Numbered from the stretch's first letter, positions 1 through 9,221 are shown. The stretch is 41,963 nucleotides of DNA from an uncultured Lachnospiraceae bacterium (GCA_902764045.1 CACWUI010000001.1:1-41963); one strand, 5' to 3'. Notes: generated from the sequence alone by a model not told the origin. A program made the numbers and translations.

Positions 1-3000
1 AGGTTATACAATAGGAGATGATGAATACTCAGGTAAGGAAGCTCAGGACATTAAGAATCATGTTCAGACCAAGCCGGAGACTTATACCGCAGGTGCAATC
101 ATCTTCACGGGTGGAAATGATCATCAGCTTAACGGTGGACTTATAGCAGGCAACAAAGCTGATGCGGGTGCGATCATAGTTAAGACAAAGAACAACCATC
201 CCTTTGCAAGCGATCCGAGCTTTAGCGGTCACAATCAGCTTGCTACATGGGCTGCAAGCGCAGCTGCTTCAAGTACAAAGGTGACTATGGGGGCCGGTAC
301 ATCAGCAGGTCCTACTATCGCAGGTAATGTAGGTATTCATGATTCAGGTGCCGTATTTGTTTGGCCGGTTGGAGACAATGACACAGCAGAAGTAGTCATG
401 AACGCCGGAAAAGTTCAGGATAATTTCTCATGGTATAAGGGTGGTGCATTTAATGTCTGCTCAGAGATAGATCCTATCGAGCACTGGAAGCAGGACAAGA
501 AGAGAGCAAACGCAAAAGCTATCTTTGACATGAATGGTGGTCTTATTGAGAACAACACGGCCGTATGCCGAGGCGGTGCTATTGAGGTTGTGTCCGATCA
601 GGTTTATTTGAAAGCCGGTATCATCAGAGATAACAACTCAAGAACGCTTGGTGGTGCGATTTATGTAGAGGGAGACTTTGCAGATCGTCTTTACACTCTC
701 TATCTTCCCAATACATATGTAAATAACAACAACGCATGGAAAGAAACAAAAGCAGGCCAGGAAGCAAGTGACTATGCTTATCTTAAGCGTAAACTTGTAA
801 GCGGGAATCGTGCGAGACTGAATGCCGATGGTACATATACTTATGATAACCCTCTCGGTAATGTGAGAAATGACAATGGTTCCATAAATGATACGGACAG
901 AAATGAAGGCAAGAAGGACTGGAGCCCTGTAAGCGATGGCGCTAAGAAATGGATCTTATCGGCTACACGTACAGGGGACTGGAGAGACTTTCCGAACCAC
1001 AGCGGTCTCGGCGGTGGTGTTTGGCTTTGTGCTCTTGGTGGTTATGCTTCCATTAACTTCTTTATTAATGACACTAACAAGCCTGACCTTGTAGGTGCAT
1101 ATATTGACGGAAACAACGGAACAAAAGGTAATGGTCAGATTGACTGGGATATGACTGCTCTTGCAAAGGACGGTGGTTTCACATTATCTAAAGCAAACAC
1201 TAACGCGCAGGATCAGTCAGAGTATGTGTACCTTGACAGACCAAGCGAGCATCTGGTATGGAATAAATTATATTCCGGAAAAGGTGCACGATATGATATC
1301 GTAAACAGCAATAATATTACGACTGATAACACCCAGGGAGGAACAAAGGGTGTTCTTATCACACAGAACAACGCCCGTGCCGGTGGTGGTATCGCATCAA
1401 ACGGTACCGTAATATTCGGTCAGAGCGGAGATATCTACAGACACAGTGCGGAGACTACCTTCACAAAGACATGGACAGGTGTTGCTTCTAAGCCTATGGC
1501 CTTCCAGGCTTATATTATTAAGCCGGATGGAACCAAGGTTGCGATTCCCGGGTATCAGTTCATACTTGACGGAACAGCCGGTGATGCACAGGGCGGAAAC
1601 GGAAGTGTGCAGTCAGTTGTTGATGAGACTTCCGGCTGGACTGCAAAGATACAGCTTCCTTACGGTTATGACGGAACTCCTGTCTTTGAGATGACTGCAG
1701 ACAATAAAACATACAATACTCTGATGTCTCTTTGGGATATTCCGGGCAGCGTTACGACGGGAACGGTAACAGACTGGAACTTTGCGGTTGAGGAGGTTCC
1801 TTCACTTCCGCATAAAAAGACCGGTCTTGTTGCTTCAAATAATTACTTCCTTCTGAAGAAAGTAGATGAAAACAGTGGTTCTGAAACAGACAGGGATCCA
1901 AACTTTAAGACAGACGGCAAATACGATGCGCCTATAAATATAGGGGCACAAACAGAGTGGCCTTATACAAATTTCCCGGATAAATACAAAAGCGGACTTT
2001 ATTTTGTTAAACAGTACAATGGTGTGACTGAGGTCAACGAGACGCTTTTTAACGGAGAATATGCACTCGTTCAGGGAAATGGAAACGTAATCGAAGAGTT
2101 TACTATAAGTGAGGGAGAGACGGAGTTTGCTTCATACAACCTCGTTGAGAAGCCTTCAACAGTTAAGCTTTCACAGACACATAAAGAGGTCGATTACAAG
2201 GATAAAGAAGGCAAAACGATAACAAAAATACATGAATACTCAACCAAGGCTTACACGGAAGGTGACAACAACAACCTTAAAATGGATAACTCCGAGCGTG
2301 AAAAGCCCGGTGTTGAAAAATATATCAACAAAAAGGTAGACCAGGATCTTGATAATATCGGTCAGCAGTTTACCTATGATATTATTGCCAAGGTGCCCGA
2401 TCAGGCTGAAGAATTCGCTATCAGCGATACTCTTGTTGACTGGATCGAGTATGTAGGCGGAACTGAAGCTATACAGATCAAGGTTCTTGATAACAACGAC
2501 CATCTCGGTAACGGCAGTGGAACAGTTGCAACAGGAAAAGTAAATAACACAGGAAACAGCGTAGTAAACCAGGCTCTTACCAGCCAGGTAAATGCTGCAT
2601 GTGAGAAGATCATACTTAATGATACTCTTACAGTCAGAGTGACAGATAAGACGGTACTTAAGAACCTTATCGGTAAATATGTACAGATAACTATTGATGC
2701 ACAGCTTGACAGTGATCATTATGATGATGTTATGGGTAAAGTGTCCAATAAGGACAGAAAAGTTACCTATAATGAGGCAAGCAATTCTTATAAGTTAAGA
2801 AACGAGTTTGACAAGAATAAGTATACATATCGTGTTTACAGAGTTTCTGACAAGACAGGTAACAATATAGACGGAGACGATATGGAGTCTCTTACATGGA
2901 ACAACAGTCTGAAGAGAAATGCCGGATATTACCTTACAGATGAAGAGTTAAAGGCCATCGGTATATCTGCAGATACCATAGTAAGAAGAACTCAGCGAGT

Positions 3001-6000
3001 AGGTCACAATCCATTAGATGCCAACTTTGATAATGGAACATTCAAAAACCTGCCTGCAGGTAAATATGTAGTTCATGTAATGAACGGAACCGAAGACGAC
3101 GGGACCAATGGTGAGCAATCAAAGTCAAGAGCAAATCTTGATCTTTGTGAGGTCTTTGAGATTATCGACGGAAACGAAGATATCAGTTGGGTAAGTGTTG
3201 CCGGAACCAGCCAGAACGGTTTACCTGAAGCTTTCAAGAACGACTCCCCATACATGGGCGAGGGCAAGCAGCAGACTGACCCGCAGGTTGTGACAGGAAG
3301 CACAACTGACAAGAAGAACACTTCTGACGATCCGCTTCATGATGGTGTCGGAAACAGAGCTACATTTACTGTTACATACCGTGGTGGACGTCAGCAGACA
3401 TTAAAGACCAATACGGTTACTGTAGAACCTCAGCCTGAAACACCAAAAATTGAAAAATATGTTAATAAGAAGGTTGATGATACCCTTGCGGGATTTGACT
3501 CCAACTTTACATATGACATCATGGCTTATATTCCTAACGGTGTATCAACGGTAGTTATCGATGATACTCTTGTGGACTGGCTTGAGTTTGCAAGCACAGA
3601 CAACACATTAAACCAGATCAGAGTACTTAGTGATAATGATCACATCGGTAACGGATCAGGAACTGTAGCTACAGGAAGTGTAAACGGAAATACAAAAGTT
3701 GTAGACGTTGCGCTTGATAACAAGTACACTGTTGAGAAGACAGGAAACAAACTTAAAGTAACTATAAATGACAGAGATACCATCACTAAGCTTTGGGGCA
3801 ACTGGGTACAGGTGACCTTTGATGCTAAGATCAAAGAGAGCGCTTATGGAAATGTAATGTCCAAGCTTAGAGAGAAGGAAGCAGCTTCTGATGACAGAGC
3901 AACTGTTACATATTCAAAAAATGTAAATAACACAAACAGAGCAACATATGTTATTAAGGATTACGAAGCAGATCACGCATCTAAAGGTGTACATTACAGA
4001 CTTTACAGAATAAGTGTTAGTTCAGCAGGACAACCATTCTTTACTGCAAATACTTGGGGTGTGAGTGGTGTAAGTACGAGTAATGCAGGAACAATACTTC
4101 CTGAGAATGCGCGTGATTTATTCGGCATTCAGGAAAGCACGTCTATTGTAAGAACGAAGAAGATTGACGAAGAACAGTCAGCACAAGATGGTTCAGGAGA
4201 AGGAAAGTACTCAGGAAACGGTAAGTTTGAGAACCTCATTGACGGTAAGTATCTACTTTACTGCTGGACCGGAAGTGATGAAAGAAACAGTAACAATGTG
4301 TTATTAAATAAATGTGAATACTTTGAAGTAAGCACTCAGAATTTCAACTGGGTCGAGGTAGATGGTTCGGTTACAACTCCTGCTTACTTAAGCACAGATG
4401 CGCCTGTACTTGATGGTGCTGATGCTATGCATGATGGTATCGGAAACAGAGCAGGTTATACACTTGGCTTCAAAGGTGGATCTACTACCGAGTTAAAGAC
4501 AAATGTTGTAACTGTAGAGCCTAAGCTTGAAAAGTTTGAGATAACTAAGATCTGGGAAGGTGATGATGTAACTGCACCTTCCGGAGAGGTTGAGACGGAA
4601 TTCCTTAAGGCGCTCAAGCTTAAGCTGGGTGGAGAGGATATTCCTGCGAACACATCCTATGACCATGAACTGAGGATCACCTCAATAGGTGCTAACGGCA
4701 GAACATGGACCATAGAGACACCTTCGCTTCCTACCTTTGAAAGCAAAAAGTACAGCCTTGAAGAAAATCTTCAGAGTTTGAAGAACAGCAGTAAAACAGC
4801 TGTGAAGAACTTCTTTAAATATTATGATGTGTCTTACAGTAACAGTGTTAATGAGTCTTATACCATTAAGGATATAGATACTGAAAGATATGCATACTAT
4901 TTAGCAAGAGGAACAAATAAAAATAGTCCCACGTCACCTTTTGATGAACTGTCCCAACAAATAGGAGCAAACGGCAGTAATATGCCTGCCGAACTGTCCG
5001 AGTTGTTTGGCAGCTTTACAAAGGCGGAACGTATTTATCTTTCCTACGAGGAGAACGGCGCGAAACCTTCTGCAGAGGTTATACAGAGCAGGCTTAATAA
5101 CATCTTAAACAGTGGAAATCTGCCTTCAGGTGATTATGTCTTGTTATGTGTCAACAGAAGCGGATGGATCGGCAACAGAGAAAGAAGTGAAAGATTCACT
5201 TATCAGGCGCCTGAAAGCTTTGCAGACCAGATCTCCAAGCAGCTTGTAGACAAGTACGGCAATACAAAGCTTCATGATAACACGATTACAATTGCCGCAG
5301 GCGCAGACAGAAAACTGTTATCCGGTACAAATCACGGTGATGGCTGGGTTGTCGCCAAACCCGGTGATACTGATCATTTGAGAGAGAAATATGGTATAAC
5401 TCCTGTTTACATAAATGATGCTTATTGGGGATACGATATTACTAATTATGTCGGACCGGGGAACTTCTCTTCGAAAGTTAAAACAAATCCTGTAGTAGTC
5501 GATCTGGATACCTTACCTTCAGGTACATATTTCGATTTGACTTATAACGGCGGATTTGGAAACTCCAGAAGAAGATATGACATTGTCGGAAGTGAACGTT
5601 TAAATACGGTAAAATATTCAGTTTACAAGAAGGGCTCCGATGGTGTAGAAGGCAAGACGCTGGGATCTGTTATAGGAACAGACTACAAGTATTCCAACGG
5701 TCTGGCGTATGAAGCTACGGACGCTCAGAAGGCGTATGGATTGTACAAGAAAGACATCAGCAGAGATGATCTTACAAATGCAATCACAGATGATGGAGAA
5801 TTTATCATTGTTGCACAGAACAATGCTGAAAGAATAATTCCCATTACTCTTAAGAAGAGATTCTCGGATGGAAATCTGGCTAGCGGAGGAACTCTCTATA
5901 ATACCAAGAAATTGTTTAAGGTCGTTATCAGAAAGATAGATCCAAACTATGTAGATCTTAGCGGTGCGACATTTGAATTACGCAAGAACAATTCAAGTGG

Positions 6001-8665
6001 TGAAAAGGTGATACTTGAAAACAGCGGATCCTACTTTACCACAGGAACAGTTTTAGAGCCGGGAACATATTATGTAAAAGAAACGAAGGCTCCAAAAGGA
6101 TATACGGCAGTAAACGAATTTACTTTTAAGCTTAACAATGACGGAAGCGTTTCCGATATAAGCAACACAAGCAACGGCAGGGTCAGCGTTGACGATGACA
6201 GAGCATTCGTTATCAATGCTAAAAACACAACTGATACTACCGAGATTGATGTTACCAAGAAATGGGATTACAGCAGTGGTGAAAGAAGAGAGAAACCCAA
6301 CAGTATCACCATATACCTTGATTCGGATGCGGAGAATCAAGACCAGTTTAAGGTGTACAGATCTTACACTATAGACAAGCCGAATCCGGATTCAGATACA
6401 TGGACTTATAAAATAGATAATCTTCCGAAGTATGTCTATAAGGCTGACGGGGTAACAATTGACAGAACCATACAATACCGTATCCGCGAGGGAGATGTTC
6501 ACGGATATATTAACTCTTCGGTAGAGATGGAAGTATCCTCAACAAGCGGTTCCTCATCAGGTGGTGTTGATAATACGACATACTATGCATATTCTACATA
6601 TGACAAAGGAAACGGTAGTTATATAGGTTCTCAGATACATTATCTGCAGACTAGCAAGGGTTACAATAATCCGAAGATTCCTGCATTTTGTATAAACTAT
6701 CCGGTACAGGGACCGAACACATTTGAGAACTCATATTACTATAATCCGTTAGAGTATAAGAAAGTAGTGGTGGGATCCTCCAGTGATCTGGCTAATTATA
6801 TAGTTAGTTCAAAGTATGCTCAAAGGTCTAATGGTATTCGTTTTGGTAATGAACCTTTAGATAATCTGTATAAACGGCTTATTGTAATAAATCTATATGG
6901 ATATGGCAACGATACTACACAGTTCAAGACACAATATGGATTGACAGACAGTCAGTTCAAGTGGATGACACAATGTGCGATCTTTGAATACGCAGATTGG
7001 TACGGAACATATAGAGGAACAGATTTCAGTAATAAGGCAAACAAAGTATTTGCATTAGATAACGGACTGGGTGGTGAAAGACCAAACGTAAATATCAGAA
7101 AAGCAGACGGAAGCAATATAACATTGCATCAGGCTTATCGCGATTTTATGAGGCTGATCCACAATGCAGATTTAACTACGTTGACAAAGAATAAGCAGTT
7201 GTATCTGTATATACCTAAATCAACAAGCAATCTGTACAGATACCAGAATCTTATCGGAGTTGAAGATATACCTGAAGTTGTAACAAATACCAAAGTAACG
7301 CTTGTTAATAAGTCTTTGGCAGACCTGACTATTCAGAAGGTAGATGAAGAAGGAAAACCTATTCAAAACAAGAATGATCTTGAAGCGGAATTCAGGCTTG
7401 TAGAGGCTTTGGATGCAGAAGATGCTAAAGAAAAAGCAAAGACAACAGGTATAGTAAGTGTTCCTGTTGAAGGTGACAACAGTGCGTTATATAAATTCCC
7501 CGGAGTAAAGACCGGAAGATATTGGCTGGTGGAGACAAAGTCACCAAAATACTATACGATAGGTGAACCTGTAGAGATTAAAGTGACAAGTGTCGAAAGC
7601 AGCGGAAATAATGGTGCAAATAATAACAGCACCACCGGAAACAGTGGTACCGGTAATGACAGCACCGGAAATAATAGTTCCGGAAATGGCAATACGGGGA
7701 ATACCGGATCAAATACCGGGAATACACAAGGGAAAACATATAAAGCATTAACCTATCTGACTGGTTCCAGAAATGTGGGATTGACTGATGCCTCAGATAA
7801 TGATACATACTCATATGCTGATGATAATAAAATGGTTTGGACTACAACCCAAGACGGAGAGATTACTATAATAGACGCCAATAATAAAACCAGATATTTG
7901 GTATATGATATTGAAACGATCTCATCTGGAGCTGAAGCCAGCGGAACAAATTATTATCCTTTGACGTGTGCATTCTGGTCTCCTATGGATAATGACGGTG
8001 AACCAGATGAAGGTGGTCAGTTTGGTATATCACCTTATACAGGAAGTGCAAATAGGTATCCTGTTTGGAAATATAATAACGGAAAACTTAAGCTTGATAA
8101 ATACAGAAATGTAGATGGAGGAAAAACTGAGACCATTTATTTAAGTAACTTAGAGTATGTGAGGACTGCAGATACAATTTGGGACTATGGAACTGCAACA
8201 CTGCAGGGAACTTTGACGGAATCAGAGGCTTCAACTGTTGTTTTACAGACATGGAACGGAAGCAAATGGGTTAACGCTTCAGGTATACAGCCTAATAAAG
8301 AGTACAGGATATTACTTGAAGAAGGAACAGGATTTGTTCCGATAACACCTTCTGATCCGGGATCGGGATCAGGTACAGGTACAGGATCAGGCAGCGGTTC
8401 ATCCGGATCCAACACCGAATTACAGGTAGAATTTGTTAATCCTGACCTTGTTGAAAACATTGCGAAGATGTCAGAATATAGTTTTGGAGTTTCTGGCTTC
8501 CATTTCAGCTATATGAACGAACTGACCAAAGTAGAACTGCCTGATACAGGTGGTATGGGAACAACATGGATCTATATCATCGGTGGTGCAGCCGCAGCAG
8601 GAGGAATAACTGCAATTGCAGCAAGAGGCAGACGTAAAAAGAAGACAGATCAGGATATAGCCTGA
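1..8665 (+). CDS. Giant LPxTG-anchored surface adhesin, 5' end outside window
   Basis: The reading frame is open from base 2 to the TGA at 8663-8665, giving 2887 visible residues; the true start lies upstream. The first third has repeated Gly-Gly-Ala/Gly-Ile turns with Asn-rich strands (to about 1450), as in beta-helix adhesins. Two tandem modules follow (about 2308-3440 and 3448-4520), each opening with EKY-N-KKVD and closing with TNTVTVEP. Cna-B/SpaA-like isopeptide domains are seen near 4525-4750, 5910-6180 (ends VKETKAPKGY), 6236-6530 and 7315-7590. A thioester-type domain lies at about 6560-7230. Asn/Gly/Thr linkers occupy 7596-7735 and 8345-8415. The sorting signal LPDTG is at 8537-8551, then a hydrophobic segment and an RRKKK tail. 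Sortase would link it to peptidoglycan. Role as an adhesin is inferred from domain types; the ligand is unknown. Confidence 0.9.
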   Translation, partial: GYTIGDDEYSGKEAQDIKNHVQTKPETYTAGAIIFTGGNDHQLNGGLIAGNKADAGAIIVKTKNNHPFASDPSFSGHNQLATWAASAAASSTKVTMGAGTSAGPTIAGNVGIHDSGAVFVWPVGDNDTAEVVMNAGKVQDNFSWYKGGAFNVCSEIDPIEHWKQDKKRANAKAIFDMNGGLIENNTAVCRGGAIEVVSDQVYLKAGIIRDNNSRTLGGAIYVEGDFADRLYTLYLPNTYVNNNNAWKETKAGQEASDYAYLKRKLVSGNRARLNADGTYTYDNPLGNVRNDNGSINDTDRNEGKKDWSPVSDGAKKWILSATRTGDWRDFPNHSGLGGGVWLCALGGYASINFFINDTNKPDLVGAYIDGNNGTKGNGQIDWDMTALAKDGGFTLSKANTNAQDQSEYVYLDRPSEHLVWNKLYSGKGARYDIVNSNNITTDNTQGGTKGVLITQNNARAGGGIASNGTVIFGQSGDIYRHSAETTFTKTWTGVASKPMAFQAYIIKPDGTKVAIPGYQFILDGTAGDAQGGNGSVQSVVDETSGWTAKIQLPYGYDGTPVFEMTADNKTYNTLMSLWDIPGSVTTGTVTDWNFAVEEVPSLPHKKTGLVASNNYFLLKKVDENSGSETDRDPNFKTDGKYDAPINIGAQTEWPYTNFPDKYKSGLYFVKQYNGVTEVNETLFNGEYALVQGNGNVIEEFTISEGETEFASYNLVEKPSTVKLSQTHKEVDYKDKEGKTITKIHEYSTKAYTEGDNNNLKMDNSEREKPGVEKYINKKVDQDLDNIGQQFTYDIIAKVPDQAEEFAISDTLVDWIEYVGGTEAIQIKVLDNNDHLGNGSGTVATGKVNNTGNSVVNQALTSQVNAACEKIILNDTLTVRVTDKTVLKNLIGKYVQITIDAQLDSDHYDDVMGKVSNKDRKVTYNEASNSYKLRNEFDKNKYTYRVYRVSDKTGNNIDGDDMESLTWNNSLKRNAGYYLTDEELKAIGISADTIVRRTQRVGHNPLDANFDNGTFKNLPAGKYVVHVMNGTEDDGTNGEQSKSRANLDLCEVFEIIDGNEDISWVSVAGTSQNGLPEAFKNDSPYMGEGKQQTDPQVVTGSTTDKKNTSDDPLHDGVGNRATFTVTYRGGRQQTLKTNTVTVEPQPETPKIEKYVNKKVDDTLAGFDSNFTYDIMAYIPNGVSTVVIDDTLVDWLEFASTDNTLNQIRVLSDNDHIGNGSGTVATGSVNGNTKVVDVALDNKYTVEKTGNKLKVTINDRDTITKLWGNWVQVTFDAKIKESAYGNVMSKLREKEAASDDRATVTYSKNVNNTNRATYVIKDYEADHASKGVHYRLYRISVSSAGQPFFTANTWGVSGVSTSNAGTILPENARDLFGIQESTSIVRTKKIDEEQSAQDGSGEGKYSGNGKFENLIDGKYLLYCWTGSDERNSNNVLLNKCEYFEVSTQNFNWVEVDGSVTTPAYLSTDAPVLDGADAMHDGIGNRAGYTLGFKGGSTTELKTNVVTVEPKLEKFEITKIWEGDDVTAPSGEVETEFLKALKLKLGGEDIPANTSYDHELRITSIGANGRTWTIETPSLPTFESKKYSLEENLQSLKNSSKTAVKNFFKYYDVSYSNSVNESYTIKDIDTERYAYYLARGTNKNSPTSPFDELSQQIGANGSNMPAELSELFGSFTKAERIYLSYEENGAKPSAEVIQSRLNNILNSGNLPSGDYVLLCVNRSGWIGNRERSERFTYQAPESFADQISKQLVDKYGNTKLHDNTITIAAGADRKLLSGTNHGDGWVVAKPGDTDHLREKYGITPVYINDAYWGYDITNYVGPGNFSSKVKTNPVVVDLDTLPSGTYFDLTYNGGFGNSRRRYDIVGSERLNTVKYSVYKKGSDGVEGKTLGSVIGTDYKYSNGLAYEATDAQKAYGLYKKDISRDDLTNAITDDGEFIIVAQNNAERIIPITLKKRFSDGNLASGGTLYNTKKLFKVVIRKIDPNYVDLSGATFELRKNNSSGEKVILENSGSYFTTGTVLEPGTYYVKETKAPKGYTAVNEFTFKLNNDGSVSDISNTSNGRVSVDDDRAFVINAKNTTDTTEIDVTKKWDYSSGERREKPNSITIYLDSDAENQDQFKVYRSYTIDKPNPDSDTWTYKIDNLPKYVYKADGVTIDRTIQYRIREGDVHGYINSSVEMEVSSTSGSSSGGVDNTTYYAYSTYDKGNGSYIGSQIHYLQTSKGYNNPKIPAFCINYPVQGPNTFENSYYYNPLEYKKVVVGSSSDLANYIVSSKYAQRSNGIRFGNEPLDNLYKRLIVINLYGYGNDTTQFKTQYGLTDSQFKWMTQCAIFEYADWYGTYRGTDFSNKANKVFALDNGLGGERPNVNIRKADGSNITLHQAYRDFMRLIHNADLTTLTKNKQLYLYIPKSTSNLYRYQNLIGVEDIPEVVTNTKVTLVNKSLADLTIQKVDEEGKPIQNKNDLEAEFRLVEALDAEDAKEKAKTTGIVSVPVEGDNSALYKFPGVKTGRYWLVETKSPKYYTIGEPVEIKVTSVESSGNNGANNNSTTGNSGTGNDSTGNNSSGNGNTGNTGSNTGNTQGKTYKALTYLTGSRNVGLTDASDNDTYSYADDNKMVWTTTQDGEITIIDANNKTRYLVYDIETISSGAEASGTNYYPLTCAFWSPMDNDGEPDEGGQFGISPYTGSANRYPVWKYNNGKLKLDKYRNVDGGKTETIYLSNLEYVRTADTIWDYGTATLQGTLTESEASTVVLQTWNGSKWVNASGIQPNKEYRILLEEGTGFVPITPSDPGSGSGTGTGSGSGSSGSNTELQVEFVNPDLVENIAKMSEYSFGVSGFHFSYMNELTKVELPDTGGMGTTWIYIIGGAAAAGGITAIAARGRRKKKTDQDIA
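2308..4520 (+). repeat. Two tandem ~370-residue modules inside the adhesin
   Basis: Copy 1 (about 2308-3440) and copy 2 (about 3448-4520) share the same ordered blocks: EKY(I/V)NKKVD, FTYDI, DTLVDW, DNDH(L/I)GNGSGTVATG, a variable Y-R-V/L-Y-R-(V/I)-S segment, LHDG or MHDG followed by IGNRA or VGNRA, and TN(T/V)VTVEP. The copies have diverged in the middle, so the duplication is old. The FTYDI and DTLVDW pattern resembles backbone-pilin-like isopeptide domains; this is inference from motif style. Confidence 0.8.
6560..7230 (+). other. Thioester-type (TQXA) domain inside the adhesin
   Basis: An aromatic-Cys motif (AFCINYP, Cys codon 6689-6691) is followed 94 residues later by TQCAIF (Gln codon 6971-6973). 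This Cys...TQxA[I/V][W/F] pairing is the hallmark of class I thioester domains of Gram-positive adhesins, where the Cys and Gln side chains form an internal thioester that bonds covalently to host or substrate amines. Aromatic-rich sequence between the motifs fits. The bond itself cannot be seen in sequence. Confidence 0.7.
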
Positions 8666-8670
8666 CATAT

Positions 8671-8706
8671 AAAGATGACTGAATAAGATTTCGGTCATCT
8701 TTTTTT
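8671..8706 (+). terminator. Rho-independent terminator after the adhesin gene
   Basis: AAAGATGAC(T)GA pairs with TC(G)GTCATCTTT around a short loop and is followed by a run of seven T. It starts 6 bases after the adhesin stop codon. Confidence 0.85.
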
Positions 8707-8735
8707 GTGTTACCTTTTCTGATCAATAAGACAAA

Positions 8736-8777
8736 AACGGTTCTGTCTTCTGTTAAAAAACAGGAAACAGAACCGTT
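8736..8777. repeat. Palindromic repeat, ACGGTTCTGT family, copy 1
   Basis: Arms 8736-8752 and 8761-8777 are inverted copies (AACGGTTCTGT...) with two mismatches. It belongs to a family of GGGGACGGTT/GTGTCTCC palindromes found at several places in the window. Such units resemble REP-like sequences mobilised in trans by Y1 (RAYT-type) transposases; no such transposase is in the window. Confidence 0.75.
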
Positions 8778-8806
8778 CCGACACTACCTTTTACTCAGGA
8801 CACGAT

Positions 8807-8857
8807 GACGGTTCTTGAGTCCTGTTTTTCTGCGAAAAACAAGACACAAAAACCGTC
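8807..8857. repeat. Palindromic repeat, GACGGTT family, copy 2
   Basis: The 23-base arms 8807-8829 and 8835-8857 are inverted copies with three mismatches around a 5-base loop. The arm begins GACGGTT(C/T)TTG, the same core as the repeats at 8736, 9305, 14139 and 21411. No gene is visible between 8707 and 8918; this stretch holds only repeats 1 and 2. Confidence 0.75.
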
Positions 8858-8918
8858 CCCATGTCCCTCGGGGTCACCTTTTCTGCAAAAACAGGATGTA
8901 AAAAAGTTTTTAAAAAAC

Positions 8919-8947
8919 TTTACAAAAAAGCCTAAAGGATATACAAT
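8919..8947 (+). promoter_or_regulatory. Promoter of the antitoxin-like small RNA
   Basis: TTTACA at 8919-8924, a 17-base spacer and TACAAT at 8942-8947. Transcription would start near 8954 and run about 65 bases to the terminator at 8985-9014. The same promoter architecture is present at the second copy (12456-12483). Confidence 0.75.
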
Positions 8948-8953
8948 ATCACT

Positions 8954-9018
8954 GTACGAAACAAAGAATCCAAGTAAAACAACGAAAACCCCTGAGCGGC
9001 AACTCAGGGGTTTTCTAT
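8954..9018 (+). ncRNA. Candidate type I antitoxin RNA (RNAII-like), ~65 nt
   Basis: A good promoter lies directly upstream and a strong terminator ends it, with no credible ORF or ribosome binding site between. Bases 8969-8981 (TCCAAGTAAAACA) are identical to 9141-9153, which covers the start codon of the convergent toxin gene, so the RNA is perfectly complementary over 13 bases to the toxin mRNA start; similarity extends left (8956 ACGAAACAAA versus 9127 ACGAGACAAA). Because the genes converge on one terminator, the RNA is also fully complementary to the toxin mRNA 3' end. This is the layout of the enterococcal par (fst) family: trans-acting direct repeats plus a shared bidirectional terminator. 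Function is inferred; expression must be measured. A second copy is at 12490-12550. Confidence 0.7.
8985..9014. terminator. Bidirectional terminator shared by toxin mRNA and antitoxin RNA
   Basis: A perfect 12-bp stem AAAACCCCTGAG / CTCAGGGGTTTT with loop CGGCAA. T-rich sequence follows on both strands (TTTTCTATT rightwards, TTTTCGTTGTTTT leftwards), so it can end the rightward RNA and the leftward toxin mRNA. Confidence 0.8.
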
Positions 9019-9061
9019 TCCATTTTTGTATAAAGGAGGCTTAATCCTTTTTGCTACCAAC

Positions 9062-9145
9062 TTATTTGCCGTCCAGCCATTTGCAGATAAAGTATGCAAC
9101 GATACTTGCTGCAAGGGAGACGATAAACGAGACAAAATTCTCCAA
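9062..9145 (-). CDS. Small hydrophobic peptide, candidate type I (Fst/Ldr-like) toxin
   Basis: A 27-codon gene starting at TTG (9143-9145) with an excellent ribosome binding site, AAAGGAGG, 8 bases upstream (9154-9161). The product has a short polar start (ENF), one hydrophobic helix (roughly residues 4-20, ending IVAYFIC) and a charged end KWLDGK. A single helix followed by WLD plus a basic residue is typical of Fst-family toxins, which insert into the membrane. The promoter is at 9193-9221. The leader GCTACCA (9180-9186) can pair with TGGTAGC just after the stop (9053-9059), and the ribosome binding site can pair with CACCTC in the leader (9176-9181) or with CCTCCTTT in the 3' UTR (9032-9039), as expected for a translationally locked toxin mRNA. 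A degenerate copy of the last codons lies at 10804-10829. The family assignment is inferred from layout and short motifs. Confidence 0.75.
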   Translation of the reverse strand: MENFVSFIVSLAASIVAYFICKWLDGK

Positions 9146-9192
9146 GTAAAACACCTCCTTTCTGTACCCAGTATAGAGGTGGTAGCCGAATT

Positions 9193-9221
9193 ATTGTAAC
9201 AGATGTTCGGTATTTTATCAA
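9193..9221 (-). promoter_or_regulatory. Promoter of the candidate toxin
   Basis: Read on the minus strand: TTGATA (9216-9221), a 17-base spacer, TACAAT (9193-9198), giving a start near 9186 and a transcript beginning GGCTACCACC. It is the left end of a 110-base block repeated at 12345-12455, where both hexamers and the spacer length are conserved. Confidence 0.8.

Noticed and set aside
2240..2719. 159-codon minus-strand frame inside the adhesin
   Set aside because: Antisense shadow of the repeated module, with no start signal.
9030..9040. AAAGGAGG on the plus strand as a ribosome binding site
   Set aside because: No start codon follows at a usable distance; it is better explained as the complement of the toxin ribosome binding site in the toxin 3' UTR.
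8805..9044. 79-codon frame in the gap after the adhesin
   Set aside because: It runs through a palindromic repeat, the RNA promoter and a terminator stem, so it is not a gene.
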